Below are positions 1 to 11,223 of a stretch of 64,000 nt of DNA, one piece after another; positions within the stretch are counted from its first letter, which is position 1, and each line of letters starts with the position of its first letter. This DNA comes from Linanthus parryae (Eukaryota; Streptophyta; Magnoliopsida; Ericales; Polemoniaceae): contig JALGPY010000010.1 in assembly GCA_023055425.1 (NCBI GenBank), forward strand, positions 48,727,863 to 48,791,862, read 5' to 3'. The notes beneath the pieces were generated by a model. That model ran no database searches. It was given only the letters and a program-made list of their open reading frames with translations, and had not been told where the DNA came from. A program made the translations under genes and the position numbers.

Positions 1-504
1 GACTCAACTCCTCCAACCCGTAGGCTGTCCACACAGGAAAGTTGTCAGGTAGTGAAGGATTTACATGATCTATCACATACAGATCTACAACATGAATTAT
101 AGCGAAAGATTCATGTGTGTACCTTTTCTTCCTTAGCTCCTAGCGCAGCGGATGATCGTAGGTTGCTTGCTTTCACGCACCAATCTTGCTCCCACATTGT
201 GGCTCGAATCTCTAGGACGAAAGCTCTTGTTCACACCAAGATCCACCAATGGAGGCTAGTTAGAGTGAGAGGCTAGGGTTCCCAGAACTGTATTTTGATC
301 AGCACATGATCTCTACACGGTAGTGTATTATTATTATGCATTAAGCATATAATAATGTAGGAGGTTGTCTCCTTATATAGACAGAGTTATACCTAGTTTG
401 CACATAACCCCCTAAGGTTTGTGCCTTTGCTATTAGCCCCATAAGGTTTGAGCATTGTTGCACTAACCCCTCAAGGTTAAGATAATTGCATTGGGCACCT
501 AACA
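1..504 (-). mobile_element. Partial LTR of an unidentified LTR retrotransposon
   Basis: On the minus strand this block opens with TGTTAGG at 504, exactly where the LINE zinc-binding coding sequence (505-880) stops making sense. A TATA-like box (plus-strand ccttatatag, 371-380) lies about 130 bp into the block, as expected for an LTR promoter. The block continues to base 1 without a recognisable end, so primer site, internal region and TSD are not visible. The short open frames crossing it are chance. An LTR inserted in the LINE is the best reading; family unknown. Confidence 0.5.
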
Positions 505-880
505 TGGGCGCACCAAATGCTAACAGGTTGCTTTTGAAGGAAGACGCCATGCTCGATATTTTCCCTGATTTCTTTTTCCACTGGGCACAAGCGAAACACA
601 TGAGAACCCGATTCTCCACGATGACCACAAGCTTGGCACAAATTTGGGACTTCGATAGTTCTTCTTCGGAGGTTGTCCACTGCAGGGAGGCCGTTTTGTA
701 TACTACGCCAAAGATGTTGCTGCATTTTTGGCGGAACTTTTATCTTCCATATTTTACTCATAGCTTTTGAAGCCGAGTTAGACGAGCCCTCTTCATTTTC
801 GCTTTCCTTCTGTCTTAGAGCTTGTTGATACCCTGTCTTTACTGTGTAATGGCCCGAATCCGAAAAGTGCCAAATAAGCC
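505..880 (-). pseudogene. LINE A fragment, reverse-transcriptase zinc-binding domain (zf-RVT)
   Basis: The minus-strand translation contains RLIWHFSDSGHYTVK at its start, then IWKIKVPPKMQQHLWR and a C-x2-C...H...C cluster (CQACG, then SHVFRLC). This is the zf-RVT domain that follows the reverse transcriptase of plant L1-type LINEs. The upstream part of the same ORF2 lies at 9329-10040; the copia element 886-9323 separates them. The domain is cut on its 3' side by the LTR at 504. It is a dead fragment. Confidence 0.85.
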
Positions 881-885
881 TATCT

Positions 886-2314
886 TGTAGGGTTTTGATT
901 CATGGATGCACAACGGAAGCATAAACAATCATAAAACCTTGCAAAACCCTCCAAGGATCACAAGTCAAGAGACATAACGATGGTAAGGGTAAGAAATCAT
1001 AAACACACCTTAGGGTTCTCCTTTGATGACTTCAAACGCGAATTGTGTCACGTTCTCTATGGTTGATCCACGCCTATAGTTGATCCTAGATCTCCCAAGT
1101 CCTTGGTGCTAGCTCGGAAGAGGAAGAGGAAGAAGAATCACGTAAAACGAGACCCAAAAGGAGGGTCTCGGCCTCCTTATGGCCGACGGGGACGGGGCGG
1201 CGGCAAGGGGGCGGTCGGCTCCCTTATTGCTTGCTCTCTCTCCTTTTGTCTCTCCCACTCTTTGTTATGTTCAATAATGAGCATAAGTTATGTGGGAAGG
1301 AAGGAAGGAAGGTCCTTTATATAGTCCAACAACTCCTTGCCAACTACCTAAAGGACTTATTCTAGTCCTACTAGAATTCAATTTAGTCCCTTCCTTGCAA
1401 ATTAGTCCCTACTAAGTTTGCAAGGGTTTGCAAAGTGATCCTTCTAATTAATTAATCCTATTAATAAATTCTTAAATCTAGTTCAACTCTATGTAGCGTG
1501 TGACCCCATAGGTTCTATCTAGTTGGTAGCAACTATTTGCTAATATGGAGCGGTCTCTAGCAAAACATCCATTCTAGCCAACTAATAGAATAGTCATCTT
1601 GACAACCTTTGTACAAGTAATTGTCTCATCCCTTTGTCTCTATATCCGGATTGGACACGAGACATACAAGTCACACTCGTATATCCAATCCATAGTTTCT
1701 CGATCCATGGGAATAGCCTTATTCGTGCAAATAACATCAATATCCCATATTGATTTATTTGAGTCTGGCCAGACATTCTATAAGCACTATCCCTCGAGTG
1801 GCCTAGGATATTTGCTCCTGTTATGTGGGAGGGACGAATCCTATCTACGTCCACTACGATCTCTAAGCTTGCTTCTTATTGTATCCAGTACACGCCTTTA
1901 TAACTACCCAGTTACGGTGTAGTGTTTGACGCTACCAAGATCACAATATTCCACAACTAGAATATCTAGTGACTTCAAGTCTAAGGATGACAATACCATT
2001 GCACCAGGAGAAGCGCTTGTGACTCATCATAACGTGTATGTAGCCTTCTCGGAGATGGGTCAATCCAGTGCAACATTCCCTAATGCACACCTATGTGCTG
2101 GATCGTGATATCTCCATATCAATCCAACCCCATACTAGTCTATAGATGATTGTCCCATTTAATCATTATACTTGACTAGGGATATTAAAGATAAACAACA
2201 CAATTGTTAATCTACGGACTTCATTATATTAAGTATCCAATAAATAATAAATGAATTTCTAGCCACAAATAATTCATACTAAACTAGTTTGCCTCTAGGG
2301 CATCTATTCCAAAA
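886..2314 (-). repeat. 3' LTR of copia A
   Basis: About 1.43 kb, matching 7900-9323 with scattered substitutions and small indels. Its first bases on minus read TTTTGGAATAG where the other LTR has TGTTGGAATAG, so the terminal G is mutated. A TATA-like motif (plus cctttatatag, 1313-1323) is conserved in both LTRs. The abutting internal sequence on minus, GTGGGAGAC, is the likely polypurine tract. Confidence 0.9.
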
Positions 2315-2328
2315 GTCTCCCACTTGCA

Positions 2329-4050
2329 CTAGAGCCAATGTGGCGCATCTCGTATGCCCATACTCCTAGTGTGCCCTTCATGCTTCCACTTCGTGAGAGG
2401 CTTTGTAAGCGGGTCTGACAGATTATCATCTGTAGGAATCTTCCTGAGCACGTGCTTGGACTTCTGGTGTGACCTGGGTTCCTTTGATTGCGCGATCGCC
2501 CCAGTGTTGTCACAGAACAACTCAACTGGATCTGCAATGCTAGGGACCACACCAAGTTCAGAAACAAACTTTCTGATCCAAACAGCTTCCTTTGATGCGC
2601 CATTTGCAGCAATGTACTCAGCCTCTGTTGTAGAATCAGCTACCGTCTCTTGCTTGGAACTCTTCCAGCTCACCGCTGCTCCATTCAGGCAAAACACATA
2701 TCCCGATTGTGATCTAAAATCATCTCTGTCGGTTTGGAAGCTTGCATCAGTGTAACCCCTTACACGCAACTCTTCCTCACCGCCAAATATCAAGAACGCA
2801 TCCTTAGTTCTTCTCAAGTACTTTAGGATGTTCTTGACTGCAATCCAGTGACTCTCACCCGGATTGGATTGGTATCTACTTGTCATACTCAAGGCATATG
2901 ACACATCTGGTCTAGTACATAACATGGCGTACATGATAGATCCTATGGCCGAGGCATAGGGGATTCTACTCATGCGTTCCTTCTCAATCTCATTGGAGGG
3001 ACAACCACTCTTCGAAAGAGTGATTCCATGTGACATGGGCAAGAATCCCTTCTTGGAATCTTGCATGTTGAACCGTTTCAACACCTTGTCAATATATGTA
3101 CTTTGACTTAGGCCTAGCAACCTTTTAGATCTATCCCTATAGATCTTTATACCGAGTATATAGGCTGCTTCCCCTAAGTCCTTCATTGAGAAACACTTTC
3201 CTAGCCAATCTTTAACAGATTGCAGCATGGGCACGTCGTTTCCAATGAGTAGTATGTCATCCACATACAAGACCAGAAAAGCTACAGAGCTCCCACTAAC
3301 TTTCTTGTAGACACAAGACTCATCTTCGTTTCTGATGAAGCCAAACTCTTTGACCACTTCATCAAAACGTCGATTCCAACTCCTAGAAGCTTGCTTCAAT
3401 CCATAAATGGATCGTTGCAGCTTACAGACTTTGTTGGCTTGCTTTGGATCCTCAAAACCCTCCGGCTGTATCATATACACGTCCTCGAGGAGATTCCCAT
3501 AAAGGAATGTTGTTTTGACATCCATCTGCCAAATCTCATAGTCGTGGTATGCTGCAATCGCAAGTAGGATTCGGATGGATTTGGTCATAGCGACTGGTGA
3601 AAAGGTTTCATCATAGTCAATACCATGAATTTGTCTGAATCCTTTAGCCACCAATCGGCCCTTATAGGTAATCACATTACCATCCATGTCGATCTTCTTC
3701 TTGAAGACCCACTTGCACCCTATGGGCCGCGCCCCATCGGGTGGTTCCACCAAAGTCCATACTTTGTTGGTATACATGGATTCCATCTCGGATCTCATGG
3801 CTTCCAGCCACTTCTGAGAGTCTGGGCCACTCATGGCCTCCTCATAGGTAGTAGGCTCATCATCTATGAGCATCGTGTCACCGGAATCGGTTACGAGAAG
3901 TCCATACCTCTCGGGTTCCTGGCGCACTCTACTAGATCTACGAAGCTCTTGTGTTACCTGAACAGGTTGCTCTACAACTACTTGTGGTTCCTCTTCACGT
4001 TCCATAATCGTTTCAGTGATTTGTGGTTCTTGAACCTCTTCAATATTACA
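2329..4050 (-). pseudogene. Copia A reverse transcriptase-RNase H
   Basis: Minus-strand frame with copia RT landmarks in order: GCKWVFKKKIDMDG, LVAKGF, MDVKTTFLYGNL, the catalytic YVDDILL, SIYGLKQ and the RNase H segment STTEAEYIAA. Near 2443 the frame jumps from KHVLR straight to KIPTDDN. Copia RNase H normally has roughly 30 residues between these motifs, including the last catalytic region, so an in-frame deletion is inferred. The 5' side is joined to integrase by frameshifts near 4050 and 4290. Not functional. Confidence 0.88.
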
Positions 4051-4960
4051 TTCCTCCCACTTGCTTCTTTAGAGACAAATTCTCTTTCTAGAAACACGCC
4101 GGTCCGAGCAACAAACACTTTGTTCTCGGTTGGATTGTAGAAGTAGTAACCCTTAGTTTCCTTAGGGTACCCCACAAATTTACACTTATCCGATTTCGGC
4201 CCCAGCTTGTCTGATTGAAAACGTTTTACATAGACATCGCAGCCCCAAATCCTCATGAACGACAGTGTGGGACGCCTCCCACTCCACATATGGTGTCTTC
4301 ATGACTGACTTAGATGGAACTCGGTTAATGGTGAAAGGTGCACTTAATAGAGCGTAGCCCCAAAATAATAATGGAAGATCGGTTTGACACATCATAGATC
4401 GAACCATATCCAATAGGGTTCGATTCCTCCTCTCGGACACGCCATTCCATTGTGGCGTTCCAGGTGGAGTGAGTTGGGACACGATCCCACACTCTCTAAG
4501 ATAGTCGTCAAACTCTTGGCTCAAGTATTCTCCTCCACGATCCGATCGTAGAGCCTTTATACTTTTGCCAAGTTGCTTTTCTACTTCATTCTTGAATTCT
4601 TTGAACACTTCAAAGGATTCGTATTTTGCCCTCATAAGGTACACAAACCCATATCTACTGTAATCATCAGTAAATGTAATGAAGTAGACATAACCACCCC
4701 TGGCAGGCGTGGCAAATGGCCCACACACATCGGTATGTATGAGCGCCAATTGCTCACTAGTCCTCTCACCTTTCTTATTGAAAGGGGACTTTGTCATTTT
4801 TCCCAATAAACAAGCCTCACATGTCTCATATGATTCAAAATCAAATGAGTCTAGTAATCCATCCTTATGGAGTCTAGATACACGTTTCTCATTTATGTGG
4901 CCTAAACGACAATGCCATAAATAAGCAGGATTTAAATCATTTATTTTAATCCGCTTGGTA
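4051..4960 (-). pseudogene. Copia A integrase (gag-pre-integrase zinc motif plus catalytic core)
   Basis: The H-H-C-C zinc motif (HCRLGH, then CEACLLGK) starts at about 4920 on minus. It is followed by the catalytic core with HTDVCGPF, FTDDYSRYGFVYL, LRSDRGGEYLS and GVSERRNRTLLD, which supply the D, D and E residues. A frameshift near 4968 disconnects it from the protease, and another near 4290 moves it into the frame carrying MWSGRRPTLSF and IWGCDVYVKR. The domain order is normal for copia. Confidence 0.88.
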
Positions 4961-6223
4961 TTAACGTTTGTAGACAGGATTGCTTAGATCAAGGACATAA
5001 AGTCCATTAAATAATTGCGCACTAAAATAGTGAATATTATTTAAATAAAAGGAACAACAATTGTCTTTTATTGAAATAATAAAACCATCCTTGTCCAAAC
5101 AAGAAATAGAAATAATGTTTCTGCTCATAGCAGGCACAAAATAGCAATTATTTAATTCTAAAACTAATCCTGAAGGTAGAGATAGCTCGCACACGCCTAT
5201 GGCCAACGCAGCAACCTTTGCTCCATTCCCAACGCGCAGATCTACCTTCCCTTTAGTCAATCTTCTACGTCTCTTTAGATCCTGCATATTTCGACAAATA
5301 TGAGATCCACATCCAGTATCTAATACCCATGATGTAGAGAAAGTTAAATTGACATCTACAACAAAAATACCTGGTGGTGGTGGAATCACTATTCCAAGCC
5401 TCTTGTCCTCCAGATATTTTGGGCAGTTCCTTCTCCAGTGTCCAGGCTGACTGCAGTAGTGACATTCACCTTTAGTCACACCTTTGGGAATGCCACCAAC
5501 AGGCTTAAGGGCAGGTTCCTTGGACTTGGCAACTGACTTGCCTTTGCCCTTGGAGGAAGAGGCAAACCTTTTGCCCTTTCCGTTCTGTACCATCATTATG
5601 GCCTTGCCCTTACCCTTGTTGATGCTCTGTTCAGCCGTCCTCAACATATTGAGTAAATCTGGCAGTGGTTTAACGATCTCGTTCATGTTATAGTTCATAA
5701 TGAACTATCCATAACTCTCGGGCAACGATTGCAACACGAGATTGGTTGCCAACTCTTGGCCGACCGGGAACCCCAGTCGGGCGAGATTCTCCAAGTACCC
5801 GATCATTCGGAGTACATGGGGTCCCACCGGGTTCCCTTCTGCCAGATGACACTTGAACAGTGCCTTTGAGACCTCATACCTCTCTACCCTCGCCTGCTCT
5901 TGGAAGAGCTGCTTTAGATGTTCGATCATATCGACAGCATTCATGTTTTCGTGTTGCTTCTGAAGCTCAGAAGTCATGGTGCAAAGCATAAGGCAGGCCG
6001 CATCATTAGCGTCATCAACACGCTTTTGATACGCCTTTAGGGCAGCAGGTGTTTGGTTCTCTGGACCTTCTGGAACATGATCCTCTATTGCGTATAGTTT
6101 CTTCTCTTGCTTGAGAACAATTCTCAAGTTTCTGTACCAATCAAGAAAGTTGGTTCCAGAGAGCTTGTCCTTCTCAAGGACAGATCGTAGGGAATGTTGT
6201 GAACTCGATGATTTGTTTGCCAT
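4961..6223 (-). pseudogene. Copia A gag and aspartic protease, with an internal TAG
   Basis: I take the ATG giving MANKSSSS at 6223 as gag start because the 21 upstream residues look like leader. Gag helices run to LPESYG, where a TAG (5705-5707) interrupts a frame that resumes at once as FIMNYNMNEI; a glutamine codon changed to TAG explains it. A CCHC knuckle follows (CHYCSQPGHWRRNC), then the protease motif WVLDTGCGSHIC, whose DTG is the catalytic triplet. Gag would build the intracellular particle and the protease would process the polyprotein. Confidence 0.87.
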
Positions 6224-6289
6224 TTGGAATTCTACAAAAGGAAAATACGCAAGTTTTAGTATTTGTGAATTTTTGACTATATTCAATAA

Positions 6290-7880
6290 TGGCTAGTTTA
6301 TCAAATATAGCTCCCACTATTTTTCTACGGATTAATAACCCTCAAGATATTAATGCGGAAAATATCCTTATATTTTCTAGTGGGCCAAGATCCATCTTTC
6401 ATCTCCTTATGAGCTTGCTTTGGCAAGTCACCCATAATTTGACTACTTTAGGTAGGAACAATTCCAATTGCATCCCATATGCAACTCTTGGTTCAATTGG
6501 GCAAATAACTCCTTATTTATCCATCCATCTGGATAATCCCAATTGATTGCCTCTAGGTTTCTTAATCAAATTAATAGCCTAGTTGTGTTCAACCTCTTAT
6601 GTAAACAATTGCACATTGTTACTTGCCATCGCATTCCATCATGATGAACCAAGTCGCCATGCTTTGGCACGCACGAACTTGGTAAATAATGATGATAATG
6701 AGTGTTTAAATAACGAGAAGGCAAGAACACAATATTTGAATTTTGAGGGATTTTAAAATTCAATTTTTAATTGTTTTGTTGATCAATATCAACTAATCTA
6801 TCTATTTGAGTTTGGGCACAACTCCAAATAATAGATCCGGGTTGTCTAATTATCTTATTATCCTAATTGCATGCATCATCCATACACCAACCACACAATA
6901 ATAAGACAATAAAATAAACAACCACAAAACTGAAATTAAACGTGATGTGGATATGGCCTTTTCTAGACTAAGATAATTCCAAGCCAATGGAATTATCTAT
7001 GAACCCTAAAGCAAACACATCTCCATGCGTCTTGATCTTTTGGTCCATCCTTCATAGTCTTGTGGAATGCTCCATGCTCCATCTTTTGTGACTTCTTTGG
7101 ATTTGGGCTTCTTTTCTTCAATATTGGCTAAAAATATACTTTATCTAGCACTAGCTAACTTCTATACTAAATAAAATAAATCTCACAAGTTGAGAAAAAA
7201 AATGGCACGCAGGCCATAAAACCCTAATTAATTATTACAATTAATTGATCAGCTCGCAGGCCGTAAAACCAAACCACAAAATTAAACATCCACATCAAAC
7301 CACATCCTAAGGCCATATCCAATCACCATGCGATTTGCACATAAACAGTTAAAATCCAATTTTAACGCGCTTGGTCAATTTTAATTGATTTTAGGATTTC
7401 TAGGGTTCAAACGGTCCATGGGCCCAACAATCAAATTGCCCGGGCCCAATAAGGCAAACCACAAGGCCCTAGGGCCGGCCCGGCCCAAAACCCACAAGCC
7501 TAGGCCGCGGGTTAGGGCCGCCCGGCCCCTAGGGCGGCCAAGTTTGGGGGCAAGCAAGGGGGAACGGTCCCTAGGGGGGCCGAACCTCCTTATGGGAGTT
7601 GTTTCCAAAACAACTCCCTTGCTTGGTGCCCAAGTTTGGTTGTTTCCTTGTTTTGGGAGAACTCCTTCTTCCCCGAGGATGCCCAAACCCTAGATCTAAG
7701 ATCCTAAAATTTCTCAAACTCACCAATTCATGCATCCAATGCAAAAATTGGATCTTGTTATGATTAATTATTGACAAATTGCATCCCATGCTTGATTTGT
7801 CTTGTTTTACGCGATAAACAATCAAATTAAGGTGTAAAACAACTAAAACGTAACACATAAACCACGTTTATGCTCTACGA
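6290..7880 (-). other. Untranslated leader of copia A
   Basis: About 1.6 kb lies between the primer site and gag. It has no supported coding frame. The stretch 7430-7600 is strongly GC-rich (cccgg and ggccgcc tracts) in an AT-rich element. Opposed short frames at 7381-7693 mirror each other in the GC-rich tract and are composition artefacts. Confidence 0.55.
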
Positions 7881-7898
7881 CCTGTGGCTCTGATACCA
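7881..7898 (-). other. Primer-binding site of copia A
   Basis: On minus the sequence starts TGGTATCAGAGCC one base inside the 5' LTR. TGGTATCAGAGC is the complement of the 3' end of plant initiator tRNA-Met, the usual primer of copia and gypsy elements. It fixes the element as minus-oriented and 7900-9323 as the 5' LTR. Confidence 0.92.
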
Positions 7899-7899
7899 C

Positions 7900-9323
7900 T
7901 GTAGGGTTTTGATTCATGGATGCGCAACGGAAGCATAAACAATCATAAAACCATGCAAAACCCTCCAAGGATCACAAGTCAAGAGAAATAACGATGGTAA
8001 GGGTAAGAAATCATAAACACACCTTTGGGTTCTCCTTTGATGACTTAAAACGCAAATTGTGTCACGTTCTCTATGGTTGATCCATGCCTAGAGTTGATCC
8101 TAGATCTCCCAAGTCCTTGGTGCTAGCCCGGAAGAGGAAGAGGAAGAAGAATCACGCAAAACGAGACCCAAAAGGAGGGTCTCGGCCTCCTTATGGCCGA
8201 CGGGGCGGCGGCAAGGGGGCGGTCGGCTCCCTTGTTGCTTGCTCTCTCTCCTTTTGTTCTCTCCCACTCTTTGTTATGTTCAATAATGAGCATAAGTTAT
8301 GTGGGAAGGAAGGAAGGAAGGTCCTTTATATAGTCCAACAACTCCTTGCCAACTACCTAAAGGACTTATTCTAGTCCTACTAGAATTCAATTTAGTCCCT
8401 TCCTTGCAAATTAGTCCCTACTAAGTTTGCAAGGGTTTGCAAAGTGATCCTTCTAATTAATTAATCCTATTAATTAATTCCCAAATCTAGTTCAACTCTA
8501 TGTAGCGTGTGACCCCATAGGTTCTATCTAGTTGGTAGCAACTATTTGCTAATATGGAGTGGTCTCTAGCAAAACATCCATTCTAGCCAACTAATAGAAT
8601 AGTCATCTTGACAACCTTTCTACAAGTAATTGTCTCATCCCTTTGTCTCTATATCCGGATTGGACACGAGACATACAAGTCACAATCGTATATCCAATCC
8701 ATAGTTTCTCGATCCATGGGAATAGCCTTATTCGTGCAAATAACATCAATATCCCATATTGATTTATTTGAGTCTGGCCAGACATTCTATAAGCACTATC
8801 CCTCGAGTGGCCTAGGATATTTGCTCCCGTTATGTGGGAGGGACAAATCCTATCTACGTCCACTACGATCTCTAAGCTTGCTTCTTATTGTATCCAGTAC
8901 ACGCCTTTATAACTACCCAGTTACGGTGTAGCGTTTGACGCTACCAAGATCACAATAATCCACAACTAGAATATCTAGTGACTTCAAGTCTAAGGATGAC
9001 AATACCATTGCACCGCGAGAAGCGCTTGTGACTCAACATAACGTGTATGTAGCCTTCTCGGAGATGGGTCAATCCAGTGCAACATTCCCTAATGCACACC
9101 TATGTGCTGGATCGTGATATCTCCATATCAATCCAACCCCATACTAGTCTATAGATTATTGTCCCATTTAATCATTATACTTGACTAGGGATATTTAAGA
9201 CAAACAACACAATTGTAAATCTAAGGACTTCATTATATTAAGTATCCAATAAATAATAAATGAATTTCTAGCCACAAATAATTCATACTAAACTAGATTG
9301 CCTCTAGGGAATCTATTCCAACA
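7900..9323 (-). repeat. 5' LTR of copia A
   Basis: About 1.42 kb, reading TGTTGGAATAG at its 5' end and CCCTACA at its 3' end on minus. The TATA-like motif (plus cctttatatag from 8323) should set transcription toward lower coordinates. Differences from 886-2314 are sparse, so the insertion is fairly recent. By eye identity is in the high nineties; not computed. Confidence 0.92.
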
Positions 9324-9328
9324 TATCC

Positions 9329-10040
9329 TCCGTATCATTCGTCGACAACGGAATACGTCTAACTTCCTCCGAATCAATAAAGGACAGCTGATCATGTAAG
9401 GCTTGAGCGTCCCACGTCTTGTCCTCTTTGATGAATTCTTTCACTCTTAACTCTTGATTGGGCGGTTGGACATAAAGTCTTAATGACGGTTCCTGTGGGA
9501 TCCACTTCTCCGATACGCGGATTTAACTACCATCTCCCACTTTCCATCGTAAACCCGAGTCCAAGAGTTTTCTAACGTGAAGAATGATCCTCCATGCATA
9601 AGATGGTGCCAATCCTAATTCAGTATGCATATACTCTTTATTTTTGAAGTATTTCGCCTTTAATACTTTACTAAGAAGAGAAATCGGATACCTGAGTATT
9701 CTCCAACTTTGTTTTGCCAACATCGCATCTTTAAACAACTTTCGGTCCTTGAATGCTAGCCCGCCTTGATCCTTCTGTTTTTGAATTCGCTCCCACTTGA
9801 TCCAATTTATTCCCATCTTGTATTCCGCTTTACTCCACCAAAACTGACGAATAAGAAGCTCCATGCGATCACAAACACGATCAGGGAGTATGAAACACAA
9901 CATGGTATAAGTGGGCAGGGCTTGTGCAATAGCCCGAACGAGAACTTCCTTTTCTCCCGTTGAAAGGGTACGCTCCTTCCAACCCTTGAGCTTTAAGAGT
10001 AGTCTTTCAATTAAATGGATGAAAGTAATTGCCCTTATAC
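9329..10040 (-). pseudogene. LINE A fragment, C-terminal part of reverse transcriptase ORF
   Basis: Minus translation shows the region after the RT fingers and palm of plant L1 LINEs: KLKGWKERTLSTGEKEVLVR, ALPTYTM, QFWW, INWIKWERIQKQKDQGGLAF, then SWRIL. A stop follows GDGS near 9525. The homologous sequence nevertheless continues in the same frame to the copia insertion site at 9328 and resumes at 880. The element is 5'-truncated near 10040. Confidence 0.85.
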
Positions 10041-10142
10041 AAGAAAATTGAACATCCTTGGATCCATTCAATCTTCCTCCCCATAGTAGTAGGGAGACCC
10101 ATATACAAGAAAATTGAACATCCTTGAATCCATTCAATCTTT
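10036..10142. repeat. Short tandem duplication at the 5' edge of LINE A
   Basis: The block containing caagaaaattgaacatcc and the following ccattcaatctt occurs twice, about 62 bp apart, with one substitution. Both copies lie just where LINE homology fades, so this may be filler DNA from the LINE 5' junction. Confidence 0.6.
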
Positions 10143-10346
10143 TCTTATATGCTCTTAAAAGTTCATAATTACAAGCATAGATATATGACACACATCATAA
10201 GGATTTATTGTGAAATTTAGGTAAAGATTAAGAATACCTGACTCCAAGTTTTTATCATTGTTAGGAGAGTTCATTCCTTCTCCGTGCTCGATCTTCACAC
10301 TTCTCCTCTTTAATTATCATATTTGATATCAAAGTTGTAAAAATAA

Positions 10347-10414
10347 ACTATTTAAAGATTTTTTTTCGTAGACATGAGATATCTCATGTCTACGAAAAAA
10401 AATCTTTAAATAGT
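10347..10414. repeat. Perfect 68-bp palindrome
   Basis: The left arm (10347-10380) and right arm (10381-10414) are exact reverse complements with no spacer. Each arm has an 8-base T or A run and the segment cgtagacatgagat or its complement. The symmetry ends abruptly at 10346/10415. The palindrome lies 5 bp from the TSD of the element at 10428. Confidence 0.95.
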
Positions 10415-10427
10415 ATGAAATTGTAAA

Positions 10428-11215
10428 GGGTGGTGGTAATTACAGCACAACATTTTATAATTCCAGCACAATAATCATTGACATGACATTTTTACCCTTA
10501 GCTTTTTTTGACCCATCTTCCTATCTAATCAAAATTCGCTAATCTCGGGAGTCAAGATACTGGATCTCGCTCAATCTCTATCTCTTCCTTTCTCTCTGGG
10601 CTTCTACACAAGGTAGTTCTCATACCACCAACAGTTTGTCACTTGGTTCACGTCTCTCAGAAGTCTTATTGTGGCTGCCTCTACCAATATTGTGGTCGAA
10701 AAATCCAGCGGTGGCAGCTTTAATAGTTTGCTCTAATTTTGTAGTTTAATGAATTTTTCAAGTGATGGGTTTGCTTTCAAGTTTTTTGGAATTCGAAGAT
10801 TTGACACCGAGTTTGAAAAATTCAACTTTTCAAATGGATAAATTATCGAATTAGAGCTCACATTTGAACGCTACATGTGGAGATCTGGAAACTCGCGGAG
10901 AATTTTCGAGAAAGGGGGTTTGATACAGATGGAGGTTACCGGGCCTTAACGCCATACTCGTGCACTGTCCTATGCCATGTGATTATATGTAGTTTGGTTA
11001 AATGGTGGTTTTGTATAGAGAGTCACACCATTTTGTTTGCTGGAGGGAGATGGTACAATGGAGGAATCAATAACAGAATTGTTAGAACAGGAGTTCCTTT
11101 TTTCGGTTAAGCTATGTATAAGAGAAAATCAATGTTAAAAGTAAAGGGCAAAAATGTCGTGTAAAAAAGTGTTGTGCTGTAACTATAAAATGTTGTGCTG
11201 TAATTATCACCACCC
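10428..11215. mobile_element. Non-autonomous TIR DNA transposon, 788 bp
   Basis: The ends are long inverted repeats: gggtggtggtaattacagca at the left matches the complement of the right end, with similarity extending about 75 bp to the acatttt(t/g)ccctt segment. Both sides carry the identical 8-bp TSD attgtaaa (10420-10427 and 11216-11223). No transposase is encoded; the plus frame at 10877-11110 resembles nothing I know. Eight bases fits hAT, while the long TIRs look more like Mutator, so the superfamily is open. Confidence 0.85.
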
Positions 11216-11223
11216 ATTGTAAA

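Larger units (their letters stand above)
886..9323 (-). mobile_element. Ty1/copia LTR retrotransposon (copia A), complete but degenerate
   Basis: Two near-identical LTRs (886-2314 and 7900-9323) flank a minus-strand gag, protease, integrase, RT-RNase H order, which identifies copia. Flanks are tatct (881-885) and tatcc (9324-9328), a TSD with one mismatch. A primer site for initiator tRNA-Met lies just inside the 5' LTR. LTR ends read TGTTGGAATAG...CTACA on minus; together with the CCCTAGAGGCAA tract this resembles Angela/BARE-type elements, so that lineage is suggested, not proven. Frameshifts and an internal stop make it non-autonomous now. Confidence 0.92.

Noticed and set aside
1599..2108. 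Plus and minus frames of 60-107 aa, duplicated at 8603-8931
   Set aside because: Inside copia A LTRs, present in both copies, without protein-like features.
7381..7693. Opposed 101-102-aa frames on both strands
   Set aside because: GC-rich leader of copia A; the two frames mirror each other and neither resembles a protein.
7881..7898. tRNA-Met-like match
   Set aside because: Only the 3' primer complement of a retroelement; no tRNA cloverleaf around it. The same holds at 25390, 31987 and 38399.
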